In this document: positions 56,914 to 64,000 of the stretch, piece by piece | Numbering within the stretch: the first letter of the stretch is position 1 | Layout: the number at the start of each line of letters is the position of its first letter | Source of the DNA: Burkholderiales bacterium | Lineage (GTDB): Bacteria > Pseudomonadota > Gammaproteobacteria > Burkholderiales > SG8-41 | NCBI GenBank assembly: GCA_019751125.1 | Contig: JAIENU010000022.1 | Span: 1 to 64,000, forward strand | Length of the DNA stretch: 64,000 nt | Reading direction: 5' to 3' | Translations under genes and position numbers: made by a program | The notes under the pieces: model-generated | What the model saw: only the letters and a program-made list of their open reading frames with translations | Database searches by the model: none | Told to the model about the DNA's origin: nothing

Positions 56914-58061
56914 GCCCTCGCCTCCGCAATTGCCTCGCCGAGCATGTCGGCGGCGAAACGGTCGCTCAGCGTGCCGCGCACCTTGTCCAGATCCTCGAGC
57001 CGCGCGCCGGGCAGCGTGATCAGCGCGCGGGCAGCGTGGTAACGCACCCACCAGTGGGTATCGCAAAGCAGGTCCATCAGCAGCACGCGGTCCGCCGGCT
57101 CGCCGATGCGGCCGAGCACACGCAGCGCCGCGAGCCGCACAAACCACTCGCCGTGGCGGGCCAGCGCGCGCACGATGTCGAGGTCACGCGGATCCTGGGT
57201 CAGGCGCAGCGCGGCAGCGATCACCTCCGGCTCGTCCGACTCCCGGGCGATGCGCCCGGCGAGCGGCGCAACACGCTCGGTGTGCGCGACCTCCATCATC
57301 TGCAGCAGCCGCACCACTTCGCGTTTGCCGCCCTCGACCCGTGATGCCGCCTCGGTGGCGGCGATCAACGGCTGGGTGCAGCGGTCGGGGCCGGCTTCGC
57401 GCAGCATTGCCACCACCCGCGCCAGCGGCCAGTCCTCGCGTGAGGCCATCACCGTCACCAGCCAGGCCAGTGTTGCCGCGGCATCGATGTCGAGCAGCGC
57501 GCGGGCCGCCGCCAGCGACAGCATCGGCGAGCGGTCGGACACCAGCGCGCGCAGCTCATGCCACTGCGTGCGGTCACCGAGATGGCCCAGTGTCACCACG
57601 CCGATCAGGCGCTGGCGCAGATCGCCGGACCGCATCAGGTCACGCGCAACCTCTTCGAGGTGCATGCGCTCAGCCAGTGTTTCCAGGTTGCGCCTGGCGG
57701 CGCCGACCAGCGATTCGTGGTGGTAGTTCCAGTGCTTCAGGAAGTGATATCGCATCTCGCGCGGCACCTCGGGCAGACGCTCGGGCACGCCGAACACGCA
57801 TTCGGCGAGCAGCGGTTTCCAGCGCGCCTCATGAAAACGCTCGCGGCGCTGCCGTGCCAGCAGGCGCATGCGCAGCGCAAACACCGAGAGCAGCATCAGG
57901 AAGGAACAGGCAATGATGATCAACCCGGTCTGGAACACCAGGGCCAGCAGCGGATCCTGGGGCAGCCAGCCGGCGGCTGCGGCAGATTCAGGAATCCGTG
58001 AAAGATTGAAGTCCAGACGCAGCAAAGCCGAAGGTAAACCCAAAGGAAAACCCGGAGTCAA
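56910..58061 (-). CDS. Membrane-anchored HEAT-repeat protein of the exopolysaccharide operon
   Basis: The 383-residue protein has an N-terminal periplasmic stretch with two Leu-rich parts, one transmembrane helix at about 38-62, then a basic region and a run of HEAT-type helical repeats from about 120 to the end (for example LIGVVTLGHLGDRTQWHEL, PMLSLAAARALLDID, VRLAALRVLGRIGEPADR). Such repeats form superhelical scaffolds for protein binding. It is encoded between the outer-membrane barrel and the synthase, so it could bridge or regulate them, a role taken by TPR proteins in cellulose and Pel systems. That role is inferred from position only. Confidence 0.85.
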   Translation of the reverse strand: MTPGFPLGLPSALLRLDFNLSRIPESAAAAGWLPQDPLLALVFQTGLIIIACSFLMLLSVFALRMRLLARQRRERFHEARWKPLLAECVFGVPERLPEVPREMRYHFLKHWNYHHESLVGAARRNLETLAERMHLEEVARDLMRSGDLRQRLIGVVTLGHLGDRTQWHELRALVSDRSPMLSLAAARALLDIDAAATLAWLVTVMASREDWPLARVVAMLREAGPDRCTQPLIAATEAASRVEGGKREVVRLLQMMEVAHTERVAPLAGRIARESDEPEVIAAALRLTQDPRDLDIVRALARHGEWFVRLAALRVLGRIGEPADRVLLMDLLCDTHWWVRYHAARALITLPGARLEDLDKVRGTLSDRFAADMLGEAIAEARA

Positions 58062-58080
58062 GAGAGAATACGGCAGGAAC

Positions 58081-58902
58081 TCAGAAGCTGTGGCGGAGGC
58101 CCAGCCTCAATCCCTGCCGGCGATAAAGACTGCCCTGCTCGTGCCGCACGCCGTCATAAGTCAGCGCCCAGGACTGGTTGAGCCAGTGCTGCCCGCCCAG
58201 CGTCCAGTTCTCGACATCAGTGCTGATCACGCCGCGCGGCGGACCTACGTTCTCGACCTCGCGGCCGTTCGAATACGACAACCCGAAGGTGCTGCGATCG
58301 GTGTAGTAATAGTTGAACTGGAAACGGTGGGCGGAAGCCGACGACGCACCTTCAGGACGCCCCGAGTACAGTGTGTAGGCACCGCGGAAATTGCCCCAGT
58401 AACGCTCGGCCATCAACGACACCACCTGGCTGGAGATCACGGTGTATTCGGAATGGCGCAGCCCGAGGCCGACATTCCAGCCGCCGGGCAACGTTTTCTG
58501 CACCTGTCCGTAGACCGAGTTTTTCGACAGCACGTTGTGGGTCTGGCTGATGCTGCCCTCGATCACGCCGCTCCAGGTCGCCGCAATCGGAAAATAAAGA
58601 CCGGCATGCGCCTCGCTGTCGTCAAGGCCGAAGCGCCGGGTCTCGCGCAGGCCGCCATAGACGGTGAGCCGGTCGCCGAGCCCGGCACTGCCCAGCAGGT
58701 AGCTGCTGGTCCAGTCCGCATTGTTGTTGGTCAGCGACTCACGGCTGTGGCCAACCTCAAGCGCCGGGCGCGCCACGCGCGATCCTTCGGCCTGGGCCAG
58801 CAAAGGCGCCGGCGCCAGACTGCACAGCAGGCCGCACAGCAGCGTGATCCCGCCCGCGAACGAAGCCCTGCCGGTGACCGCCATGTTGTCAGAGGTGTCC
58901 AT
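58081..58902 (-). CDS. YaiO-like outer-membrane beta-barrel protein
   Basis: The start at 58902 overlaps the receiver gene stop (TGATG) and gives 273 aa with a signal peptide (cleavage near LLAQA). The mature part is rich in alternating aromatic strands ending in a terminal Phe (GLRHSF), typical of a small outer-membrane barrel: WTSSYLLGSAGLGDRLTVYGGL, AERYWGNFRGAYTLYSG and QFNYYYTDRSTFGLSYSNG. This pattern matches the YaiO family, which is found beside polysaccharide genes. It is a candidate export pore for the polymer. A 20-bp gap separates it from the HEAT gene. Confidence 0.82.
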   Translation of the reverse strand: MDTSDNMAVTGRASFAGGITLLCGLLCSLAPAPLLAQAEGSRVARPALEVGHSRESLTNNNADWTSSYLLGSAGLGDRLTVYGGLRETRRFGLDDSEAHAGLYFPIAATWSGVIEGSISQTHNVLSKNSVYGQVQKTLPGGWNVGLGLRHSEYTVISSQVVSLMAERYWGNFRGAYTLYSGRPEGASSASAHRFQFNYYYTDRSTFGLSYSNGREVENVGPPRGVISTDVENWTLGGQHWLNQSWALTYDGVRHEQGSLYRRQGLRLGLRHSF

Positions 58903-59306
58903 CACGCCGCCCCCTTCACCAGCCGCTTCACCCGCGCGCGCAGTTCCTCGGGCTTGAACGGCTTGATCATGTAATCCGAAGCGCCGGCATCCAGCGCACG
59001 CACGATGTCTTTTTCCTGTGATTTCGCGGTCAGCATGATCACCGGCACCGCATTCCACTCCGGTCGGGCACGGATTTCCGAGAGCAGCAGATAACCATCG
59101 ACAAAGGGCAGCATCACGTCGAGCATGACCAGCGCCGGCGGCGGCATTGTTGCAATCAGTGCCTGCGCCGCACGGCCATCATTCGCGACTTCGACCACGA
59201 AGCCCTCGCGCGACAGGATGAAGCGCAGCAGATAGGCAATCTGCTCCTCATCCTCGACGATCAGGGCCTGGCGGGTTTCAGAGGCTGCAGGGGCTGGACT
59301 GGACAT
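58902..59306 (-). CDS. Receiver-only response regulator
   Basis: The 134-residue protein is a single CheY-like receiver domain without an output domain. The acidic pocket E18/D19 (VEDEE), phospho-acceptor D63 (MLDVMLP), T93 (MLTAKS) and K115 (MIKPFKP) are all present, so it should accept phosphate. It is the first gene of the operon, and the histidine kinase at the operon end is its likely donor. Without a DNA-binding domain it probably works by protein contact, for instance with the HEAT protein or synthase. Confidence 0.92.
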   Translation of the reverse strand: MSSPAPAASETRQALIVEDEEQIAYLLRFILSREGFVVEVANDGRAAQALIATMPPPALVMLDVMLPFVDGYLLLSEIRARPEWNAVPVIMLTAKSQEKDIVRALDAGASDYMIKPFKPEELRARVKRLVKGAA

Positions 59307-59410
59307 GACGTCAACGCGACCGGAATGTGAACGGGAATCCGAGCAACTACAATGACTTAGATGCCGCTATGATACCCCGGGTCCGCAGCCTGCGCGCGGC
59401 ACAAAATCAC

Positions 59411-59441
59411 TGACTGCGCGCAGTATTCGACAGCGCAGTCA
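59411..59441. promoter_or_regulatory. Inverted repeat between the divergent exopolysaccharide operons
   Basis: TGACTGCGC and its exact reverse complement GCGCAGTCA are separated by 13 bp. The repeat lies 30 bp before the deacetylase start and about 105 bp before the receiver gene start. It could be an operator for both operons or a 5' leader hairpin of the plus-strand transcript. Confidence 0.5.
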
Positions 59442-59471
59442 TACACAGCCCAGCCAGCCCCGCCACCGCTG

Positions 59472-61343
59472 ATGCCCCGTCTCGCTCCCGCACGAGTGTT
59501 GATTCCCGTACTGGCCATCACCGCGGCGCTGGCCGCCTGGCTGGCCCTGCGGCCCTTGCCCGCACCGGCAGTTTTTCCCGGCCTCGGCGGTCCGGCTGAG
59601 GCAAGCACCGTCGCCAGTGCGCAGCGCGCACGCTGGCAGGATTACACCGAGGGTGGCGAGCAGGCGCTGGCGATCCTGCTCACCGACCCCGATTCCGCAT
59701 GGATGGGCCTCGCCCACGGCCTGAAAACGATCGGCCTGCCCTTCATCATCACCACCGATGCACAACACGCGCTGCGTCACCGGGTGGTGATGGTCTACCC
59801 CACCATCTCCGGCCGCGTGCTCGACCAGGCAGCCCTGCAGGCACTCGCCGTGCTGCCCCGCAACGGCGGCACGCTGATCGGCTTCAACGTCGAGGGCGGC
59901 GGCCTGGAGCCGGTGTTCGGCTTTGAAGGCCTGAGCCACGACCGCAGCCGCACCGAGCTGCGTTTCAACACCGCATTGCCGGTCAGCGCCGAATTCAGCG
60001 ACCCGCATGAACGCGTGATCCCGATCAATCCGCGCCAGCGTTCGGCCAACGACATGGGCGTCGTCGCCTACACCCAGCCGAAACTGCCCGCGCTCGCCAG
60101 CTACGACAACGGCGCTGCGGCGATCACCCACCGCCCGGTCGGCACCGGCCATGCCTATGCCTTCGGCATCGACCTCGGGTTTTTCCTGCTCAAGGGCTAC
60201 AACAACCGCGAACAGGGCGTGACGCGGCATTACGCCAACGGGTTCGAACCCACGCTCGATGTGCTGCTGCGGCTGCTGCGCAACATCTACCGCCAGGGTG
60301 AGCCCGATGCAGTGACCCTGGCCACGGTGCCGCGCGGACGCAAACTGAGCGTGGTGCTGACTTACGACATCGACTACACCCACTCGCTGGCCAACGCCGC
60401 GGCCTACGCCGAAGCGGCACGCAAGGCCGGTGTCAGCGGCACCCACTTTGTGCAGACCAAATACATCCGCGACTGGAACGATGACGCCTTCCTGACGCCG
60501 GCGTCAGCGCCGAACCTCCAGCGCATCGCCGGACTCGGCATGGAAATCGGCAGCCACTCGGTATCGCACTCGCGGGTGTTCAGCCAGTTCCCGCTGGGCA
60601 ACGGCAAGGAACGCTACCCGGATTACCAGCCCTTCGTCTTTGACGCCACCACCACGCGAGACGGCACCATACTCGGCGAACTGCGGGTCAGCCGCTTCCT
60701 GCTCGGCCACCTCGCCGGTGCCGGCGACCCGGTGAGTTTCCGTCCCGGCCACCTCGAATATCCGTTCAAGCTGCCGCAGGCGCTGGAAGCCACCGGCTTC
60801 CGCTACAGCTCCTCGATCACCGCCAACACCGCGCTGACCCACCTGCCGTTCCGCCTCGCCTACGACCGCGATGTCAGCGCACAAACCGGCGTCTACGAAT
60901 TTCCGATCACCGTCGAAGACGAACTCGGCGCGCGCCTGGGCGACCGCCTGCCGCAGGCACTCGAGCTGGCTGGAAAAATCGAACGTTATGGCGGGCTTTA
61001 CGTGGTGCTGATCCATCCCAACATCACCGGCCACAAGCTCGAGTTCCAGAACCGGCTGATCGCGGGCTTGAAAGACCGCGCATGGTTCGGCACCTTGCGT
61101 GAATTCGGAGGCTGGTGGGTGGCCCGTGATGCCGCCAGCCTGCGTGTCAGCAGCAGCGATCGGCAGCGCAGGCTGCAGCTGACGCTGCCGCAGGCGCTGT
61201 CAGACCTCGCACTCGAAGTGCCCGCGCAGTGGCGGCTCGACCGCGAACACGCGCCAGCCGGAATCACACAGTCTGGCAATCGCGTGCTGCTCGGCGGTGA
61301 GCGCAGCGGCCGCATCGACCTCCAATTTACTGTCGCCCCCTGA
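59472..61343 (+). CDS. Polysaccharide deacetylase, CE4 family, with N-terminal Rossmann-like domain
   Basis: The 623-residue protein has an N-terminal signal or anchor helix (about 8-28). Residues about 60-280 look like a GATase-like Rossmann domain, which has a counterpart in PelA. The CE4 deacetylase domain follows (about 290-550) with its metal and catalytic residues intact: D299/D301 in TYDIDYTHS, H362 and H366 in SHSVSHS, RPGH at 424-427 and LIHPN at 513-517. A short beta-rich tail ends the chain. It should remove acetyl groups from a hexosamine polymer in the periplasm. Its stop overlaps the next gene start (TGATG). Confidence 0.87.
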   Translation: MPRLAPARVLIPVLAITAALAAWLALRPLPAPAVFPGLGGPAEASTVASAQRARWQDYTEGGEQALAILLTDPDSAWMGLAHGLKTIGLPFIITTDAQHALRHRVVMVYPTISGRVLDQAALQALAVLPRNGGTLIGFNVEGGGLEPVFGFEGLSHDRSRTELRFNTALPVSAEFSDPHERVIPINPRQRSANDMGVVAYTQPKLPALASYDNGAAAITHRPVGTGHAYAFGIDLGFFLLKGYNNREQGVTRHYANGFEPTLDVLLRLLRNIYRQGEPDAVTLATVPRGRKLSVVLTYDIDYTHSLANAAAYAEAARKAGVSGTHFVQTKYIRDWNDDAFLTPASAPNLQRIAGLGMEIGSHSVSHSRVFSQFPLGNGKERYPDYQPFVFDATTTRDGTILGELRVSRFLLGHLAGAGDPVSFRPGHLEYPFKLPQALEATGFRYSSSITANTALTHLPFRLAYDRDVSAQTGVYEFPITVEDELGARLGDRLPQALELAGKIERYGGLYVVLIHPNITGHKLEFQNRLIAGLKDRAWFGTLREFGGWWVARDAASLRVSSSDRQRRLQLTLPQALSDLALEVPAQWRLDREHAPAGITQSGNRVLLGGERSGRIDLQFTVAP

Positions 61344-63043
61344 TGCTGCGCCTGCTGCCGTGCATGTTGCTGCTTGCCGCCACCCATGCCGGCGCGGCCA
61401 CGCTGAACCTCTGTCCCGGCAAGACCGCACCCGCTGATGCACGCCTCCTCGACAGCGTGCTGCGCCCCTCCGGTGAACCGCTGCAGCTGGTGATGCATGA
61501 AGACAGCCTCGCCGGCTGCGAAACCATCACGCTCGAACATCTGCCGCGCTGGGCCAAACTGCTCGACCGTTCCAGCGCGCAACGCCTCACCGGCGGCCTG
61601 ATGCTGCAGACCGCGCGCGGCGAGTCACGCAGCACCGCGCCGCAGGATGTGATCCCGATCGACACGCGCGCACAGGGCAACGAAGCGGCAGGACCGGCAC
61701 TGATGCTGCCCGGCAGTGAACTGCTGCCGCTGCTGCAGGCGGCCACCTTCGGCGCCGAAGGCCGCGCCAGCCTGCGCCGCAGCGGCGGCCAGCTCCTGCT
61801 CGAATGCAGTGCCGGAGAACGTCCCGCCGGCGCCCTGCTCCGCGGCAATAACCAGTCGCTGCCCGCCGGTGTGCGCCTCGCACTGCGCGTCGATGCCGAA
61901 GCCAGCGCGGCGTTCCGAATCGCTGCCGCAGACGCCACACGCGACAGCCGCGGCGATGCGCTGACGCTGGGCAGCGTTGACGGCAACCGTCACACCGTGC
62001 AACTCGACCTGCCAACGTCACTCGACACCCGCAACTGGCGCAGCTGGGTGCTGGAATGCCCGCGCAACGAGGCCCGGCTCACGCTGCATTCGCTGAAACT
62101 CGCTGCCGCCGCGGGCACCATCAACAAACCACGCGCGCTGTGGATCTGGCAGCCGCAGTACTGGCAGCAGCAGGAAGCCAAATTGCTGGAACTGCTCGCC
62201 GCGCAGGGCGCCGACACCGTCTACATCTCGGTGCCGCTGCAAGGTGATCCGCCTGAAGTGGAGCAGGCCGAAGCGCTGCAGCGCTTCATTGCTGCAGCGG
62301 GCCGCCGCGGCCTGAAGGTGTGGGCCGTGGCCGGCGACCCGCGGGCGGTGCTGCCGGATGAACGCCGGAAATATGTGGCGCTTGCAGAGGCGCTGGCGGA
62401 CTACAACCGCAAGGCCCCGCCCGCATCGCAGCTCGCCGGTCTGCAACTCGACATCGAGCCCTATCTGAATCCCGGCTACGCCCACGACCCCGAAGGCTGG
62501 CTTGCCGCCTATGTCGAAACGCTGGCGCTGATCAGGCCGCGCGTGATGATGCCGCTCGATGTTGCGCTGCCCTTCTGGTGGGGACGCCAGCGCCTGCGCG
62601 ACGGCCTGTTCCTCGATGCATTGAAACCGCTGGTCGATATCGTCACGGTGATGAACTACCGCACCGACCCGCAGCAGCTGATGGCCTTTGCCGAGCCTTT
62701 TCTGAGCTGGGGAGCGGCAAACGGCAAACCGATCCGCATCGGACTCGAAAGCGGACCGATCCCGGACGAGTCACTCCATGCCTATCGCCGCGCAAGTACT
62801 GGTGATCTGTGGCTGGTAAACATCGGCCGCCAGCATGCAGTGCTGCTGATGCTGGACGCGGCGCGCGCCAATCCCGCCGGCATCAGCTACGGCCACAGCC
62901 ATACCATCAACCGCGGTGGTGATCAGGTTACTTTCCAGCGTAACCCGGAAGCGCTGCGCAAGCTGCTGCCGCAGCTGGAAGATCTGTGGCGCGCCTGGCC
63001 GTCGTTTGCCGGCGTGGCGCTGCACGGGATGGATCAGGATTGA
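61343..63043 (+). CDS. Predicted glycoside hydrolase-like protein (lectin-like domain plus TIM barrel)
   Basis: The 566-residue precursor begins with a signal peptide (MLRLLPCMLLLAATHAGAA). Residues about 110-250 are beta-strand rich with a carbohydrate-binding-module-like look. From about 262 a TIM barrel begins (RALWIWQPQYW) with acidic candidates at D370/E372 in QLDIEPY, then MNYRT at 437-441 and IGLESGP. I could not assign a GH family. Coupling with the deacetylase gene suggests it trims or processes the same polymer, as the hydrolase half of PelA does. The true bond cleaved is unknown. Confidence 0.78.
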   Translation: MLRLLPCMLLLAATHAGAATLNLCPGKTAPADARLLDSVLRPSGEPLQLVMHEDSLAGCETITLEHLPRWAKLLDRSSAQRLTGGLMLQTARGESRSTAPQDVIPIDTRAQGNEAAGPALMLPGSELLPLLQAATFGAEGRASLRRSGGQLLLECSAGERPAGALLRGNNQSLPAGVRLALRVDAEASAAFRIAAADATRDSRGDALTLGSVDGNRHTVQLDLPTSLDTRNWRSWVLECPRNEARLTLHSLKLAAAAGTINKPRALWIWQPQYWQQQEAKLLELLAAQGADTVYISVPLQGDPPEVEQAEALQRFIAAAGRRGLKVWAVAGDPRAVLPDERRKYVALAEALADYNRKAPPASQLAGLQLDIEPYLNPGYAHDPEGWLAAYVETLALIRPRVMMPLDVALPFWWGRQRLRDGLFLDALKPLVDIVTVMNYRTDPQQLMAFAEPFLSWGAANGKPIRIGLESGPIPDESLHAYRRASTGDLWLVNIGRQHAVLLMLDAARANPAGISYGHSHTINRGGDQVTFQRNPEALRKLLPQLEDLWRAWPSFAGVALHGMDQD

Positions 63044-63081
63044 GGATTGAGGATTGCGGGGTAATGCTCCCCCACACCACC

Positions 63082-63105
63082 GTTCGCCCTGAGCTTGTCG
63101 AAGGG
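63082..63105 (+). repeat. REP-like half element
   Basis: GTTCGCCCTGAGCTTGTCGAAGGG matches one arm of the palindrome at 2191-2251. Only a single arm is present here, between the convergent glycosidase-like and dioxygenase genes. Confidence 0.6.
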
Positions 63106-63160
63106 TGGGCAGTTAGAACAGTGATGAACTCGGAGCGATGAGTGATAAGCGAAAAACGCG

Positions 63161-64000
63161 CTACGCCGCCAGCTTCGCTCTTGGGTGCCCAAGCACGCCT
63201 TCGGGCTTCAAGGCCGGCACATCACCGGCACACTGGATGCGGTGCATCACCCGCCGGTAGCCACCATCAAAGGGGTCGCGGTGGTGCATCACGCAGCGGT
63301 TGTCCCAGATCAGCAGGTCACCGGGCTGCCAGACATGGTGCCAGGTGAAACGCTCCTGCGTGGCATGTGACCACAGGGCTTCGAGGATGGCCTCGGATTC
63401 CTCGACCGAATAACCGTTGATATAGGCATTGGGCCTGCGGCCGAGGTACAGCGCATTGCATCCGGTTTCGGCATGGGTGCGGATGATCGGATGACTGGGG
63501 CCCGGCGCATCACGCACATCATTCACCGGCTGGAAACCTTCACGCAGGTCGCCGGCGCTGTTGTAGGTCATGTCGTGCTTCAGTGTGCGGCCCTCGATTT
63601 TCGCGCGCAGCTGCGGGGCCAGGGTTTCCAGCGCCAGATACATGTTGGCAAAGCCGGTATTGCCGCCCTTCGGCGGAATCTCCAGCGAGTACAGCGCGCT
63701 GTAGGACAAGGGCCGGTCGCGGTAGGAATTGTCGGAATGCCACACCACCTCGGCATCACGCAGCACGCCGATGGCCTCGCCGTTTTCGGTGACGTTGGAC
63801 ACGATGACGATTTCCGGATGCGTACGCGCGCGCTCCTTGCCGGTCTTCGCCAGCGGCGCGAAGTCGAGGGTGCCGAGGCGTTTGCCGAAAGCGATCAGCT
63901 CGGGATCACTCAGCTGCTGGCCGCGGATGCGGATCACCAGGTGATCAAGCAGCGCGCGATAGACCTTGCCGAAGGCCGCCTCATCCAGCGTGCGCAGGTC
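63161..64000 (-). CDS. TauD/TfdA family Fe(II)/2-oxoglutarate dioxygenase (partial)
   Basis: The reading frame is open to the right edge of the window, so the N-terminal residues are missing; 279 codons are seen. The protein uses iron and 2-oxoglutarate to hydroxylate a substrate. The metal-binding HxD is WHSDNSY, and the distal His and the 2-OG-binding Arg are expected in HHRDPFDGGYRRVMHR near the end. The N-terminal FGKVYRALLDHLVIRIRGQQLSDPELIAFGKRLG region also matches the family. Substrates range from taurine to chlorinated phenoxy acids and carnitine precursors; this one cannot be assigned. Confidence 0.85.
   Translation of the reverse strand, partial: DLRTLDEAAFGKVYRALLDHLVIRIRGQQLSDPELIAFGKRLGTLDFAPLAKTGKERARTHPEIVIVSNVTENGEAIGVLRDAEVVWHSDNSYRDRPLSYSALYSLEIPPKGGNTGFANMYLALETLAPQLRAKIEGRTLKHDMTYNSAGDLREGFQPVNDVRDAPGPSHPIIRTHAETGCNALYLGRRPNAYINGYSVEESEAILEALWSHATQERFTWHHVWQPGDLLIWDNRCVMHHRDPFDGGYRRVMHRIQCAGDVPALKPEGVLGHPRAKLAA

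Overview
The window is a 64 kb piece of a GC-rich bacterial chromosome, almost fully coding, with no insertion sequence, prophage or CRISPR array. Gene content and order point to a Betaproteobacterium. The signs are the rpsF-priB-rpsR-rplI cluster followed by dnaB, the pilW-rodZ-ispG-hisS-yfgM-bamB-der-hfq-hflX-hflK-hflC-hisZ run with purA beyond it, a small DUF2065 gene between hflC and hisZ, and a TAXI-type TRAP system. The genus cannot be fixed from the sequence alone; an environmental Burkholderiales- or Rhodocyclales-like organism is my inference.

Layout. 1-2144 (+): the 3' part of mnmC, then mnmH, two enzymes that modify the tRNA wobble uridine. 2285-5863: ugd (-), a peroxiredoxin and a PIN-PhoH ATPase (+). 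6017-9117 (-): dnaB, rplI, rpsR, priB, rpsF. 9294-15775 (-): a two-partner secretion pair, exporter tpsB and a large haemagglutinin-type exoprotein tpsA whose reading frame is broken by one in-frame TGA. 16014-18968 (-): rlmB and rnr. 19010-19094 (+): tRNA-Leu(CAG). 19173-34903 (-): the conserved housekeeping block from purA to ndk, covering translation, membrane proteolysis, GTPases, outer-membrane assembly, isoprenoid synthesis, cell shape and type IV pili. 35133-38389 (-): a TAXI-TRAP uptake system. 38606-43118 (-): tilS, accA, a dienelactone-hydrolase-like enzyme and an MFS permease. 43238-52921: mixed accessory genes on both strands, including a cyclase-FHA protein, a NYN-LOTUS protein, a CDF metal exporter, an FlK-like thioesterase, a luciferase-like oxidoreductase, Rnk, 5-formyl-THF cyclo-ligase, a cytochrome c/EF-hand/BON fusion and an M20 peptidase.

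52979-63043 is the most notable region. A tightly overlapping minus-strand operon (receiver protein, YaiO-like beta-barrel, membrane-anchored HEAT-repeat protein, processive GT2 synthase, CHASE-PAS histidine kinase) is divergent from a two-gene plus-strand operon (CE4 polysaccharide deacetylase and a TIM-barrel glycosidase-like protein). Together these look like a complete synthase-dependent exopolysaccharide machine with its own signalling. It has the functional parts of Pel, PNAG or cellulose systems but a different part list. The window ends inside a TauD/TfdA dioxygenase gene (63161 to the edge).

A second pattern runs across the window. A short AT-rich motif with core TCAATAAAAACAAT recurs about nine times at gene boundaries in otherwise GC-rich DNA, in both orientations, and no feature type I know explains it. 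Other structure outside genes includes a nested-palindrome element after phoH, two copies of a REP-like GTTCGCCC...TGTCGAAGGG sequence, small tandem repeats, five good intrinsic terminators and two strong sigma-70-type promoters. All functional calls come from reading the protein sequences by eye; no database search was run.
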